31,517 nt of DNA from positions 1 to 31,517 of the forward strand of contig CALXGC010000119.1 of the NCBI GenBank assembly GCA_944387755.1, in the 5' to 3' direction. Every line of letters starts with the position of its first letter. Position 1 is the stretch's first letter. The notes under the pieces are model-generated. The model was not told where the DNA came from and did no database searches. It worked only from the letters and a program-made list of their open reading frames with translations. This document shows, one piece after another, positions 15,147 to 22,405 of the stretch. Position numbers and translations under genes: made by a program. The DNA comes from an uncultured Oscillospiraceae bacterium. GTDB lineage: Bacteria; Bacillota_A; Clostridia; Oscillospirales; Oscillospiraceae.

Positions 15147-16526
15147 TCACTCCGCCTCCCGCCGGGCGAACCGCCGGGAGGGGCGGAAGTACAGCAGGGC
15201 GCAGAAAACCAGCAGCGCGGTGGCGGCCAGGCTGATGGGGTAGACCAGCATAATGGTGTAAAAGCTGGGGCTGCCGGGGAAGACCAGCTGCATCCACGCG
15301 ATGCGCAGGCCGCACACGCCGGCGGTGGTGAGCACAGCTGGGGTGAGGGAGATGCCAAACCCCCGCAGATAGCCGGACGTCACCTCATAGGACATGCTGA
15401 ACAGGTGCCCAATCAAAATCATCATCAGGCGGATATAGCCGGTGTCTATCACCTCCGGGTCGCTGCTGAAGATGGCCAGCAGGTGTTTGCCGAAAAAGAG
15501 GATGGCGGCGACCGCGGCAATCAGGATGACCATGCCCTCCGCCAGGCAGAGCAGCAGGGTCTTCCGGCACCGCTTCAGCTGTCCGGCGCCGAAGTTCTGG
15601 CCGGTAAAGGTGGTGCAGGCCTGGCTGAAGGAATTGAGAATATTATAGGTAATGACCTCGATGTTGAAGGCCGCGCTGGAGGCCGCCATGACCACCGTGC
15701 CCAGGCTGTTGATGCCGGACTGAATGATGATATTAGAGACGGAGAACACCGAGCTCTGAAGGCCGGCGGGCAGTCCGATGCGCAGGATGCGCTTCACGCT
15801 GCCGGGGTCGATGCGCAGCATACGGGGTTCCACCCGGACGTCCTGAGCGGTGCGCCGCAGCAGGTAAAACAGGATGGCGGAGCTGACCGCGTTGGCAATC
15901 ACCGTGGCGGTGGCCACGCCGTTGACCGTCATGTGCAGGACCACCACAAAGAACAGATTCAAAACGACGTTTAAAATACCGGAGGCGGTGAGGGCGAGAA
16001 GGGGAATCCGGGTCTCTCCCACGCTGCGGAAGATGGCCGCCTCGAAGTTATAAAGCAGAATGACCGGCATTCCAAGCAGATAGATCCGCAGGTACAGCAG
16101 GGCGAGGGGGAACACGTCCTCCGGCACCTGAAGCGCCCGCAGCAGAGGGGCGGCGGCCAGCTCTCCCACAATGGCCACTGCAATGCCCCCCAGCACGGCC
16201 ATTAAAATGGCGGTGTGCACGGTTTTTTGCACCACAGCCTTATTTCCGGAGCCGACGGCGTTGGCAATCACAACATTTGCCCCCAGGGCGGCTCCCACAA
16301 ACAGGTTGACCACCAGGTTGATGATGGGGCTGTTGGCCCCCACCGCCGCCACGGCGGCGGTGCGCTCCGCCGCCTGGGTGAAGTTGCCCACCACCGCCAC
16401 GTCGGAGGCGTTGAACAGCTGCTCCAAAATCGCCGTGGCCGCAACGGGCAGGGCAAACTGCGGCAGCTTGTTCCAAATGGGCCCGTGGAGCATGTCCAGC
16501 CGGCGTTTCTTTGATGTGCTTTCCAA
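15147..16526 (-). CDS. MATE-family efflux transporter
   Basis: A 459-residue protein with about 12 membrane helices, exporting organic cations or drugs with Na+ or H+. Family signs are the N-terminal MLHGPIWNKLPQFALPVAATAI, the NASDVAVVGNFT helix 1-2 region and the paired repeat halves. The start is taken as TTG 16526 because the residues before MLHGP (KKRR) fit the family and AGAGG lies upstream; ATG 16493 is an alternative with a poor ribosome site. Its stop codon abuts the tetR stop with no base between. The upstream side faces the GNAT-Ogt gene across the repeats at 16545-16578, so regulation may be shared. Confidence 0.9.
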   Translation of the reverse strand: MESTSKKRRLDMLHGPIWNKLPQFALPVAATAILEQLFNASDVAVVGNFTQAAERTAAVAAVGANSPIINLVVNLFVGAALGANVVIANAVGSGNKAVVQKTVHTAILMAVLGGIAVAIVGELAAAPLLRALQVPEDVFPLALLYLRIYLLGMPVILLYNFEAAIFRSVGETRIPLLALTASGILNVVLNLFFVVVLHMTVNGVATATVIANAVSSAILFYLLRRTAQDVRVEPRMLRIDPGSVKRILRIGLPAGLQSSVFSVSNIIIQSGINSLGTVVMAASSAAFNIEVITYNILNSFSQACTTFTGQNFGAGQLKRCRKTLLLCLAEGMVILIAAVAAILFFGKHLLAIFSSDPEVIDTGYIRLMMILIGHLFSMSYEVTSGYLRGFGISLTPAVLTTAGVCGLRIAWMQLVFPGSPSFYTIMLVYPISLAATALLVFCALLYFRPSRRFARREAE

Positions 16527-16544
16527 GAAGGGACGCCTCTTTTC

Positions 16545-16578
16545 TTTATACTATGTTTATACAGAGCTCCAGTATAAA
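16545..16578. promoter_or_regulatory. TTTATAC repeats in the MATE / GNAT-Ogt intergenic region
   Basis: TTTATAC occurs at 16545-16551 and 16556-16562 (11 bp apart), and its complement GTATAAA at 16572-16578 forms an inverted repeat with the second copy (9-base spacer). The TATAAA words may also be -10 elements. No good -35 partner was found on either strand. Confidence 0.45.
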
Positions 16579-16624
16579 ACGCCGCCGGAGAAATAGCAAG
16601 CGCCAAACTGCGGAGAGGAGGCAC

Positions 16625-17641
16625 ATGATTTTGCACATTTGGGAGGTGAAGGAGGACAAGAAGCGGTATCTCAGCCTGCTTCTGCTGGCGGACGAACAGG
16701 AGGACATGGTGGACCGCTATCTGGAGCGCGGGACCATGTACGTCCTGGAGGACGGCGGAATCAGGGCGGAGTGCGTTGTAACGGACGAGGACGGCGTGCT
16801 GGAGCTGAAGAATCTGGCGGTGGAGCCCGCGTACCAGGGAAGGGGCTATGGAAGGCGTCTGATTGCATTTCTGCTGAACACCTACGCCGGGCGGTATCGG
16901 GAGCTCCAGGTCGGGACGGGGGACAGCCCCGCCACCGTCCCCTTCTATGAAAAATGCGGCTTTGTTCCCTTCCGCCGGATTCCCAACTTTTTTACAGACC
17001 ACTATGACCACCCCATCTATGACGGCGGCGTCCGGCTGAGGGACATGGTCTGCCTGCGGCAGACGCTGTCCGCCCCGGCGCCGCAGGCGGTAAATCAGGA
17101 GGAGAAGCAGATGTACTATTTTACCACGTGTCCCTCCCCGGTGGGCCAGCTGACCCTGGCCAGCGACGGAGAGAGCCTGACCGGCCTCTGGCTGGAGGGG
17201 CAGAAGTATTTTGGCGCCACCATGCCCGAAGACGCGGTGAGACGGGACGGCCTCCCGGTGTTTTCCGCCGCCCGGAGCTGGCTGGAGCGGTATTTTGCAG
17301 GGGAGAAGCCGCAGCCCGCCGAGCTTCCCCTGCGCCCCGCAGGCGGGGAGTTCCGGCAGCGGGTGTGGAAGCTCCTGTGCGGCATTCCTTACGGCCAGGT
17401 GACAACCTATGGGGCGCTGGCCAGGGAGCTGGAGGCCCAGACGGGACAGGCGGCGTCCAGCCAGGCGGTGGGGGGTGCGGTGGGCCATAACCCCATCTCC
17501 ATTGTCATCCCCTGTCACCGGGTGGTGGGAAGCGGAGGAAATCTCACCGGGTACGCCGGGGGACTCGATAGAAAGGTCAGGCTGCTGGAGCTGGAGGGGG
17601 CGGACATGTCCCGCCTGTCCCTTCCCAAAGCGGGCCGCTGA
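16625..17641 (+). CDS. GNAT acetyltransferase fused to methylated-DNA-protein cysteine methyltransferase
   Basis: A 338-residue open frame starting at ATG 16625, after GGAGAGGAGG. Residues 1-150 are a GNAT N-acetyltransferase domain with the acetyl-CoA loop Q71-GRGYG and FYEKCGFVPF near 107-116. Residues 163-338 are a complete Ogt-type O6-alkylguanine-DNA methyltransferase with YGQVTTYGALA and the suicide cysteine in IPC297HRVV. Both parts have the full size of stand-alone proteins. The joint contains a strong internal Shine-Dalgarno and an ATG at 17111, so a free 176-residue Ogt may also be made. The radical SAM gene follows after 20 bases. The Ogt part repairs alkylated guanine in DNA; the GNAT substrate is unknown. 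Confidence 0.85.
   Translation: MILHIWEVKEDKKRYLSLLLLADEQEDMVDRYLERGTMYVLEDGGIRAECVVTDEDGVLELKNLAVEPAYQGRGYGRRLIAFLLNTYAGRYRELQVGTGDSPATVPFYEKCGFVPFRRIPNFFTDHYDHPIYDGGVRLRDMVCLRQTLSAPAPQAVNQEEKQMYYFTTCPSPVGQLTLASDGESLTGLWLEGQKYFGATMPEDAVRRDGLPVFSAARSWLERYFAGEKPQPAELPLRPAGGEFRQRVWKLLCGIPYGQVTTYGALARELEAQTGQAASSQAVGGAVGHNPISIVIPCHRVVGSGGNLTGYAGGLDRKVRLLELEGADMSRLSLPKAGR
17097..17113 (+). promoter_or_regulatory. Internal ribosome binding site and start for the Ogt domain
   Basis: AGGAGGA (17097-17103) lies 7 bases before an in-frame ATG (17111) exactly where the Ogt domain begins. A TAA at 17091-17093 sits just ahead in the +1 frame, as the stop of a former separate GNAT gene would. Confidence 0.6.
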
Positions 17642-17661
17642 GGCCCGGAGAGGAGGACGAC

Positions 17662-18543
17662 GTGACGGAACCTGTCATTCGGGAGATTGAGGTGAAAAGC
17701 GTCCTGACCAAGTCCAGCCTGCCGGTGGGCGACTACTCCGTGAACCCCTATGTGGGCTGTACCCACAGCTGCCGGTACTGCTACGCCTCCTTTATGAAGC
17801 GCTTTACCAACCACCCGGAGCCCTGGGGGACGTTTTTGGATGTGAAATACTGGCCGGAGGTGAAACGCCCGGAGCGCTATGCGGGGAAGGAGCTGTTTCT
17901 GGGCTCCGTTACTGACCCGTACCTGCCCCAGGAGAAGACCTACCGGCGCACCCGCGCCCTGCTGGAGCAGTTTCAGGGCAGCGGCGTGAAGCTGAGCATC
18001 GCCACAAAGAGCGACCTGGCGCTCCGGGACCTGGAGCTGATTGGCAGCTTCCCCGGCGCGAGGGTCTCCTGGTCCATCAATACCCTGGACGAGGCCTTTC
18101 AGAGCGGCATGGACAGCGCCCCCTCCATCCAGCGGCGGCTGGCCGCCATGGAGGAGTTTCACCGGGCCGGCGTGCGCACCACCTGCTTTATCTCCCCCAT
18201 TTTTCCCGGCATTACAGACGTGAAGGCCATTATCCGGCGGGTCAGGGACCACTGCAATCTGATTTGGCTGGAGAATCTGAATCTGCGGGGCGGCTATAAG
18301 ACGGCCATTCTGGACTATATACAGGAAAAATATCCGGCGCTTCTGCCCCTGTATCAGGACATCTATCAGAAGGGGGACCGGCGGTACTGGGAGCTGCTGG
18401 ACGGGGAGCTGAAGGCCTTTGCGGCGGAGCTCGGCCTGCCCTATGTCACCAACGACGACAGCGTGCGGCGGCCCTTTGAGGCCCCGCCCGTTGTGGTGAA
18501 CTACTTCTACCATGAACAGATTAAGAAGCCGGCCAAAAGATAA
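17662..18543 (+). CDS. SplB-like radical SAM protein (resembles radical SAM mobile pair protein B)
   Basis: A 293-residue protein starting at GTG 17662 behind GAGGAGGAC. The 4Fe-4S/SAM motif is C33-THS-C37-RY-C40, in the context SVNPYVGC...CYASFMKRF. Further stretches such as WGTFLDVKYWPE, LGSVTDPYLPQE, LSIATKSDL and ENLNLRGGYK are typical of the Rv2578c/SplB-like group. From memory they match the family named radical SAM mobile pair protein B, which is usually found beside a second radical SAM protein A. No protein A is present here. Cotranscription with an Ogt domain suggests a role in DNA damage repair, by analogy with spore photoproduct lyase; this is inference. Confidence 0.82.
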   Translation: MTEPVIREIEVKSVLTKSSLPVGDYSVNPYVGCTHSCRYCYASFMKRFTNHPEPWGTFLDVKYWPEVKRPERYAGKELFLGSVTDPYLPQEKTYRRTRALLEQFQGSGVKLSIATKSDLALRDLELIGSFPGARVSWSINTLDEAFQSGMDSAPSIQRRLAAMEEFHRAGVRTTCFISPIFPGITDVKAIIRRVRDHCNLIWLENLNLRGGYKTAILDYIQEKYPALLPLYQDIYQKGDRRYWELLDGELKAFAAELGLPYVTNDDSVRRPFEAPPVVVNYFYHEQIKKPAKR

Positions 18544-18547
18544 GGGA

Positions 18548-18586
18548 AGCGGTGTCTGAGTTCCGAAAATCAGACGCCGCTCTTTT
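18548..18586. terminator. Terminator of the Ogt/radical SAM operon
   Basis: AGCGGTGTCTGA pairs with TCAGACGCCGCT (one G-U pair), followed by CTTTTT. It overlaps the last codons of the convergent MATE-like gene. Confidence 0.85.
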
Positions 18587-19868
18587 TCCGCAGGTACAGA
18601 TATGCCAGCAGGGAGACAAACCCGCCGAAGACCATCCCGAAGCCAAACAGAAGGGCGATTCCCGAAAGGGAGGGCGTCCAGATTCCGGCCCGGTAGAGAA
18701 GAAACGCGCCGCCGTAGTACACCGTGTTGGTGACGATGGACTCAAAGAGCATGTAGTTGGTCTTGCCCAGGGCATAGAACGCGGCGTCAAAGATGTTCTG
18801 AAAGGCGTAGACAGCGTAAAACCCCAGCAGAAGCAGGACAAGCCGGAACAGCTTCTCCACGTCGGAATAGCCCAGCACATACGTCATAAACGGCCTCCAG
18901 AGGGGGATGGAAATCACCCAGGCGGCGCAGATGATTCCGGTGAGGGCGAAATATCCCGGCGTGTGGGTCCGGAGGGCCTGGGCGTCTGTGGCAATCTCCT
19001 GCTTCATCAGCTCCGCAAGCTGCGTCACCGGCAGCAGCAGCCAGCCCCAGATGAAGCTGTTGGCCACCCAGTAGACCCCCTGCTCCTGGACGGCGTTTAC
19101 CATGCGGACGACCATCAGCATATAGGCGAGGTTCCGCACAAAGGACTCCAGGCCGGAGATCCCCCCGACTTTCAAAAACTCGCCCATCCAGCGAAAGGAC
19201 AGCGCCGTTTTGGCAAACAGCCTGACGCCGCTTTTGGACAGCAGCCGGAGGGAGACGCCCAGAAGCAGGCCGTTGACCAGAAGATTGGAGTAGCCGATTC
19301 CGTTGATCCCCAGCCGGAGGGAGAAGGGCAGGGCTGAAATCAGCAGCGCGTCAAAGGCGACGCTCAGGACAAGCCGCGCCCCCGTCAGCAGATACAGGTA
19401 CCGCTCCCTGTCCAGCGTCACCAGCGCGGCCAGGGCGAAGGACCCCAGCACGCCGAAGATGTTGGCGGCGCTCTCCAGGCGTATGTAAGAGACGGAGGCC
19501 TCCGTCAGACTTGGGTCCGCCGCCATCCAGCCCAGCAGAGGCCGGACAAAACGGCACAGGGCCAGAGAGAGGACGGTATACAGGCAGGCGGTGACAAGCA
19601 GGCCGGTCCTTACCCGGTTGGAGAAGGCCTCCCGGTCCGCCGTGACCTGTCCCATGAAGTAGAACAGCGGCAGCAGAATCGCCTCCTGTACGACCTCATA
19701 GATCAGATTGACCCAGCTCAGCTGTCCGGCGATGGAGTAGGCGCCTGGATCGGGCATCTGCCCTAAAAAATGAATGCGGACGGCGGTATAGACCGCGGGA
19801 CACAGGCCCATCAGCAGCAGCGGGGCATAGAGGCGGAGATTGACGCCGCAAAAGAGCTTCTGTTTCAC
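18570..19868 (-). CDS. MATE-like multidrug/flippase family membrane protein
   Basis: A 432-residue protein with about 12 membrane helices (MATE/MOP superfamily architecture), more diverged than the MATE protein at 15147-16526. The start is set at GTG 19868, with a G-rich site (GGGGGGTGAG) 7 bases upstream. A longer frame starting at TTG 19928 cannot be right, because that TTG is part of a TTGACA -35 box and the promoter lies inside the extension. An SGLESFVRNLAYMLMVVRMVNA stretch near residues 220-240 and a VTQLAELMKQEIATD stretch near 260-275 fit the family. The substrate is not predictable. It lies downstream of the Vat-like gene but has its own promoter. Confidence 0.82.
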   Translation of the reverse strand: MKQKLFCGVNLRLYAPLLLMGLCPAVYTAVRIHFLGQMPDPGAYSIAGQLSWVNLIYEVVQEAILLPLFYFMGQVTADREAFSNRVRTGLLVTACLYTVLSLALCRFVRPLLGWMAADPSLTEASVSYIRLESAANIFGVLGSFALAALVTLDRERYLYLLTGARLVLSVAFDALLISALPFSLRLGINGIGYSNLLVNGLLLGVSLRLLSKSGVRLFAKTALSFRWMGEFLKVGGISGLESFVRNLAYMLMVVRMVNAVQEQGVYWVANSFIWGWLLLPVTQLAELMKQEIATDAQALRTHTPGYFALTGIICAAWVISIPLWRPFMTYVLGYSDVEKLFRLVLLLLGFYAVYAFQNIFDAAFYALGKTNYMLFESIVTNTVYYGGAFLLYRAGIWTPSLSGIALLFGFGMVFGGFVSLLAYLYLRKKSGV

Positions 19869-19899
19869 GCCGCGCCTCACCCCCCGTTCTTCCAAATCC

Positions 19900-19928
19900 A
19901 TCATATTCCATCTCAAAACGCCTGTCAA
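19900..19928 (-). promoter_or_regulatory. Promoter of the MATE-like gene
   Basis: On the minus strand, -35 TTGACA (19923-19928) and -10 TATGAT (19900-19905) with a 17-base spacer. The predicted start site is about 25 bases before the GTG at 19868. Confidence 0.82.
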
Positions 19929-19936
19929 GAAATTTG

Positions 19937-19974
19937 CGCCGCCCGGAGTTTCGTATCAGAAGCTCCGGGCGGCG
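19937..19974 (-). terminator. Hairpin behind the Vat-like gene
   Basis: A 12-bp perfect GC-rich stem (CGCCGCCCGGAG with its complement), loop of 14, followed on the minus strand by CAAATTTC. The T-run is weak, so termination may be partial. Confidence 0.6.
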
Positions 19975-20029
19975 TCTTCGTCCAGCACGAAAAGTATCCA
20001 GTTCTCTGGAGATGACTTTAGTTTATGGC

Positions 20030-20665
20030 TCAAAAAATACGGCGGATCTGTTCCAGGTCGCCGCTGCACAGGGCCTCCAGATTGCGGAAAGTTTTCTCCG
20101 GCCCCCAGTCCCACCACCGCAGCTCCAGCAGATAGTCAATCAGCTCCTGGCTGAACCGGGGGCGGAGGCAGCGGCAGGGATTTCCCGCCGCAATGGTATA
20201 GGGCGGGATGTCTCCGGCCACCACGGAATTTGCGCCGATAATCGCGCCGTCTCCGATGTGGACGCCGGGCAGAACAGTGACGTTCTGTCCCAGCCACACG
20301 TCGCTGCCCAGCACGGTGTCCCCCTTGAAGGGCAGCTCCTCCAGAGCGGGGGTGCATTTTTCCCAGCCGTGGCCGAAGATGTTGAAGGGGTAGGTGGTGA
20401 CGGAATTCATGCGGTGGTTGGCGCCGTTCATGATGAACTCCACGCCCTTGCCGATGGCGCAGAACTTGCCGATAATCAGCCTGTCCCCCAGGAACGCATA
20501 GTGATGGGTCACATGGGCCTCAAAGTCCTCGCCGTTGGTTTCCGCGTCGTCGTAATAGGTGTAGTCCCCCACCTGAATGTTGGGGCGGGTGATGACGTTC
20601 TTGATGTAGCAGACGCTGGGCATGTGCTCGTTGGGATGGATGGCGTTGGGGTTGGGTCCTGGCAT
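20030..20665 (-). CDS. Vat/xenobiotic acetyltransferase-like enzyme (left-handed beta-helix)
   Basis: A 211-residue hexapeptide-repeat acetyltransferase, cytosolic and expected to be a trimer. It closely follows the streptogramin A acetyltransferase pattern: YTYYDD near 36-40, LIIGKFCAIGKGVEFIMNGANHRM with catalytic His84, YPFNIFGHGWEK, then hexapeptide turns (GDTVLGSDVWLGQNVTVLPGVHIG is one continuous repeat block) and a C-terminal WWDWG. The family transfers acetyl from acetyl-CoA to a hydroxyl of streptogramin A, chloramphenicol or other acceptors. Chromosomal relatives are common and many have no proven drug activity, so resistance is possible but unshown. GAGGAG precedes the ATG; promoter at 20705-20732. 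Confidence 0.88.
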   Translation of the reverse strand: MPGPNPNAIHPNEHMPSVCYIKNVITRPNIQVGDYTYYDDAETNGEDFEAHVTHHYAFLGDRLIIGKFCAIGKGVEFIMNGANHRMNSVTTYPFNIFGHGWEKCTPALEELPFKGDTVLGSDVWLGQNVTVLPGVHIGDGAIIGANSVVAGDIPPYTIAAGNPCRCLRPRFSQELIDYLLELRWWDWGPEKTFRNLEALCSGDLEQIRRIF

Positions 20666-20704
20666 AAAATCACTCCTCTGTATCGCCTGTGCGTCTTTGA
20701 TTCT

Positions 20705-20732
20705 ATCATATCAGAGAGACAAAGACTGTCAA
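20705..20732 (-). promoter_or_regulatory. Promoter of the Vat-like gene
   Basis: On the minus strand, -35 TTGACA (20727-20732), 16-base spacer, -10 TATGAT (20705-20710). It is nearly the same hexamer pair as at the neighbouring MATE-like gene. Confidence 0.8.
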
Positions 20733-20743
20733 CCAATTATTTT

Positions 20744-22315
20744 TTATGAGAGGCGGGAGAGCATAACCGCCAGCTCCCCGCGGGAGACCGGGGCCTCCGG
20801 GCGGAAGGTCCCGTCGGGAAAACCGAGAAGAACCCCGGCCCGGGCCAGCCGGAGGATGGCGTCATAGGACCAGGCGTGCCGCTCCGGGTCCAGGTCCGGG
20901 AAGGACGGGGCGGACTGGGACGCGCCGGGGAGCGCGGCCGTCTGAGCCAGCATGACGGCGATCTCCTGCCGGGAGACCGGGCGGTCGGGGGCGTACAGGC
21001 TCCCGCCGGTTCCGGAGACCAGGCCCTTTCGGAAGGCGGCCTCCACATAGCCGGCGGCCCAGTGGCCCTGCAGGTCAGAGAAGGAGAAGCCGGTATTCTC
21101 CGGAGAAAGCCCCGCCAGCCGGCAGAGCACCACGGCGGCCTCGCCCCTGGTGAGGGGGGCGTCCGGTCCGAAGGCGCTGTCGGAGAGGCCGGTCATCGTC
21201 CCATTCTCCGCGGCCTCCAGGATGTAGGGGACCGCCCAGTGGCCCTGGGCGTCCGCAAAGGTCCAGCCGTTGAGCCAGAGGGAGTAGTAGTCCCAGGTCC
21301 CGGCATGCTCCTGTCCCAGGCTCCAGCTCCCGGCCCCCCGCAGGTTATACTGCTCCACCAGGGAGAGCTGCCGTTTTTTGGACGCCTCCGGCTCGTACCA
21401 GATGGTATAGCTGCCCGGCGTCAGGGTGACGCCGCCAACGGCGGGCTTCGGCCCGGAGGCCGTCACCGTGATTTTGGCGTATGCGGAGCCGGAGGCGTCC
21501 TGGTGGACGGAGCCTCCGCACAGGACAATCAGCTCCGCAATCTGGACCTCGCTGAGGCCGCGGCCCTGCATCAGCGTGCCGCTGTCGCTCCAGATGCGCC
21601 CGAAGAAGGGGAGGCCGAGGACCAGCTTATCCGGGGAGACGTATTCCAGGGCGTACTGGACGGACCGCTCCATAAAGGAGAGGCTGGCCACCGGACCGGC
21701 GGGCCCGCCCTGGTAGTGCTCGTCATAGGTCATCAGCATTAAGTAGTCGGCGCTCTCCCCCAGCCGCCGGTAGTCGTAGGAGCCGTGCCAGCCCTGGGTG
21801 TAGCCGTTGGGGTTGGCGGCCACTGCCACCGCCACCGTCTTTCCGGCGGGCAGCTTCTGCCGCACCAGCTCCACAAATTCGGAGTAGGCGTCCCGCTCCC
21901 GGTGGGTGACGTTTTCAATGTCGATGTTGACGCCGTCCAGGTTGTACCGCTCCACAGCCTGGGCAAGCTGCTCCGCCAGCGCATGGCGGTTCTCCAGGGC
22001 CTGTACGCCCAGCTCCCTGTCCCAGTGGTTGCTCAAAAAGGGGACCACCCGGACGCCCTGCCGGTGCATTTGGGCGACAAAGGACGCCGCGTCCTCTCCG
22101 GTGAAGCGCAGGCTGCCGCCGTCGAGGTTGAAGTAGTTGGGAGAGACCTCGTCCAGGGAATTTTGGGTCAGACGGACCCGCTCCGCATAGGCGGAGGGGC
22201 TGCCGAAGTAGAGATAGGACATGCTGAAGCGCTTTGCGGACGCGCCGGGCGCCAGCAGGGAGGCCGCCAGCAGGGCGGCGCAGGAGAGAGAAAAAATCCG
22301 TATATGCCGTTTCAT
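20744..22315 (-). CDS. Exported GH18 glycosidase with three SLH domains
   Basis: A 523-residue secreted protein. A signal peptide covers residues 1-27 (ASA cleavage). The GH18 TIM barrel covers about 30-345, with the active-site strand D127-GVNID132-IE134; Glu134 is the expected catalytic acid. YLMLMTYDEHY near 188-198 and the C-terminal GSWSLGQE strand also fit. Three S-layer homology domains follow (about 350-400, 412-460, 470-523), which bind pyruvylated secondary cell-wall polymers and hold the enzyme on the surface. Bacillus relatives (YaaH/YdhD type) act in spore peptidoglycan; here a cell-wall or chitin-like target is equally possible. GAAGGAG precedes the ATG. Confidence 0.92.
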   Translation of the reverse strand: MKRHIRIFSLSCAALLAASLLAPGASAKRFSMSYLYFGSPSAYAERVRLTQNSLDEVSPNYFNLDGGSLRFTGEDAASFVAQMHRQGVRVVPFLSNHWDRELGVQALENRHALAEQLAQAVERYNLDGVNIDIENVTHRERDAYSEFVELVRQKLPAGKTVAVAVAANPNGYTQGWHGSYDYRRLGESADYLMLMTYDEHYQGGPAGPVASLSFMERSVQYALEYVSPDKLVLGLPFFGRIWSDSGTLMQGRGLSEVQIAELIVLCGGSVHQDASGSAYAKITVTASGPKPAVGGVTLTPGSYTIWYEPEASKKRQLSLVEQYNLRGAGSWSLGQEHAGTWDYYSLWLNGWTFADAQGHWAVPYILEAAENGTMTGLSDSAFGPDAPLTRGEAAVVLCRLAGLSPENTGFSFSDLQGHWAAGYVEAAFRKGLVSGTGGSLYAPDRPVSRQEIAVMLAQTAALPGASQSAPSFPDLDPERHAWSYDAILRLARAGVLLGFPDGTFRPEAPVSRGELAVMLSRLS

Positions 22316-22354
22316 GGAAATAACTCCTTCACTCAGATAGGTAATACGCTATCC

Positions 22355-22382
22355 AGTATACAGATTTTTACCGCCAGGGCAA
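22355..22382 (-). promoter_or_regulatory. Possible promoter of the GH18-SLH gene
   Basis: On the minus strand, TTGCCC (22377-22382), 16-base spacer, TATACT (22355-22360), 40 bases before the start codon. Confidence 0.5.
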
Positions 22383-22405
22383 GGCAAAAATATTTCCACC
22401 GCCGG

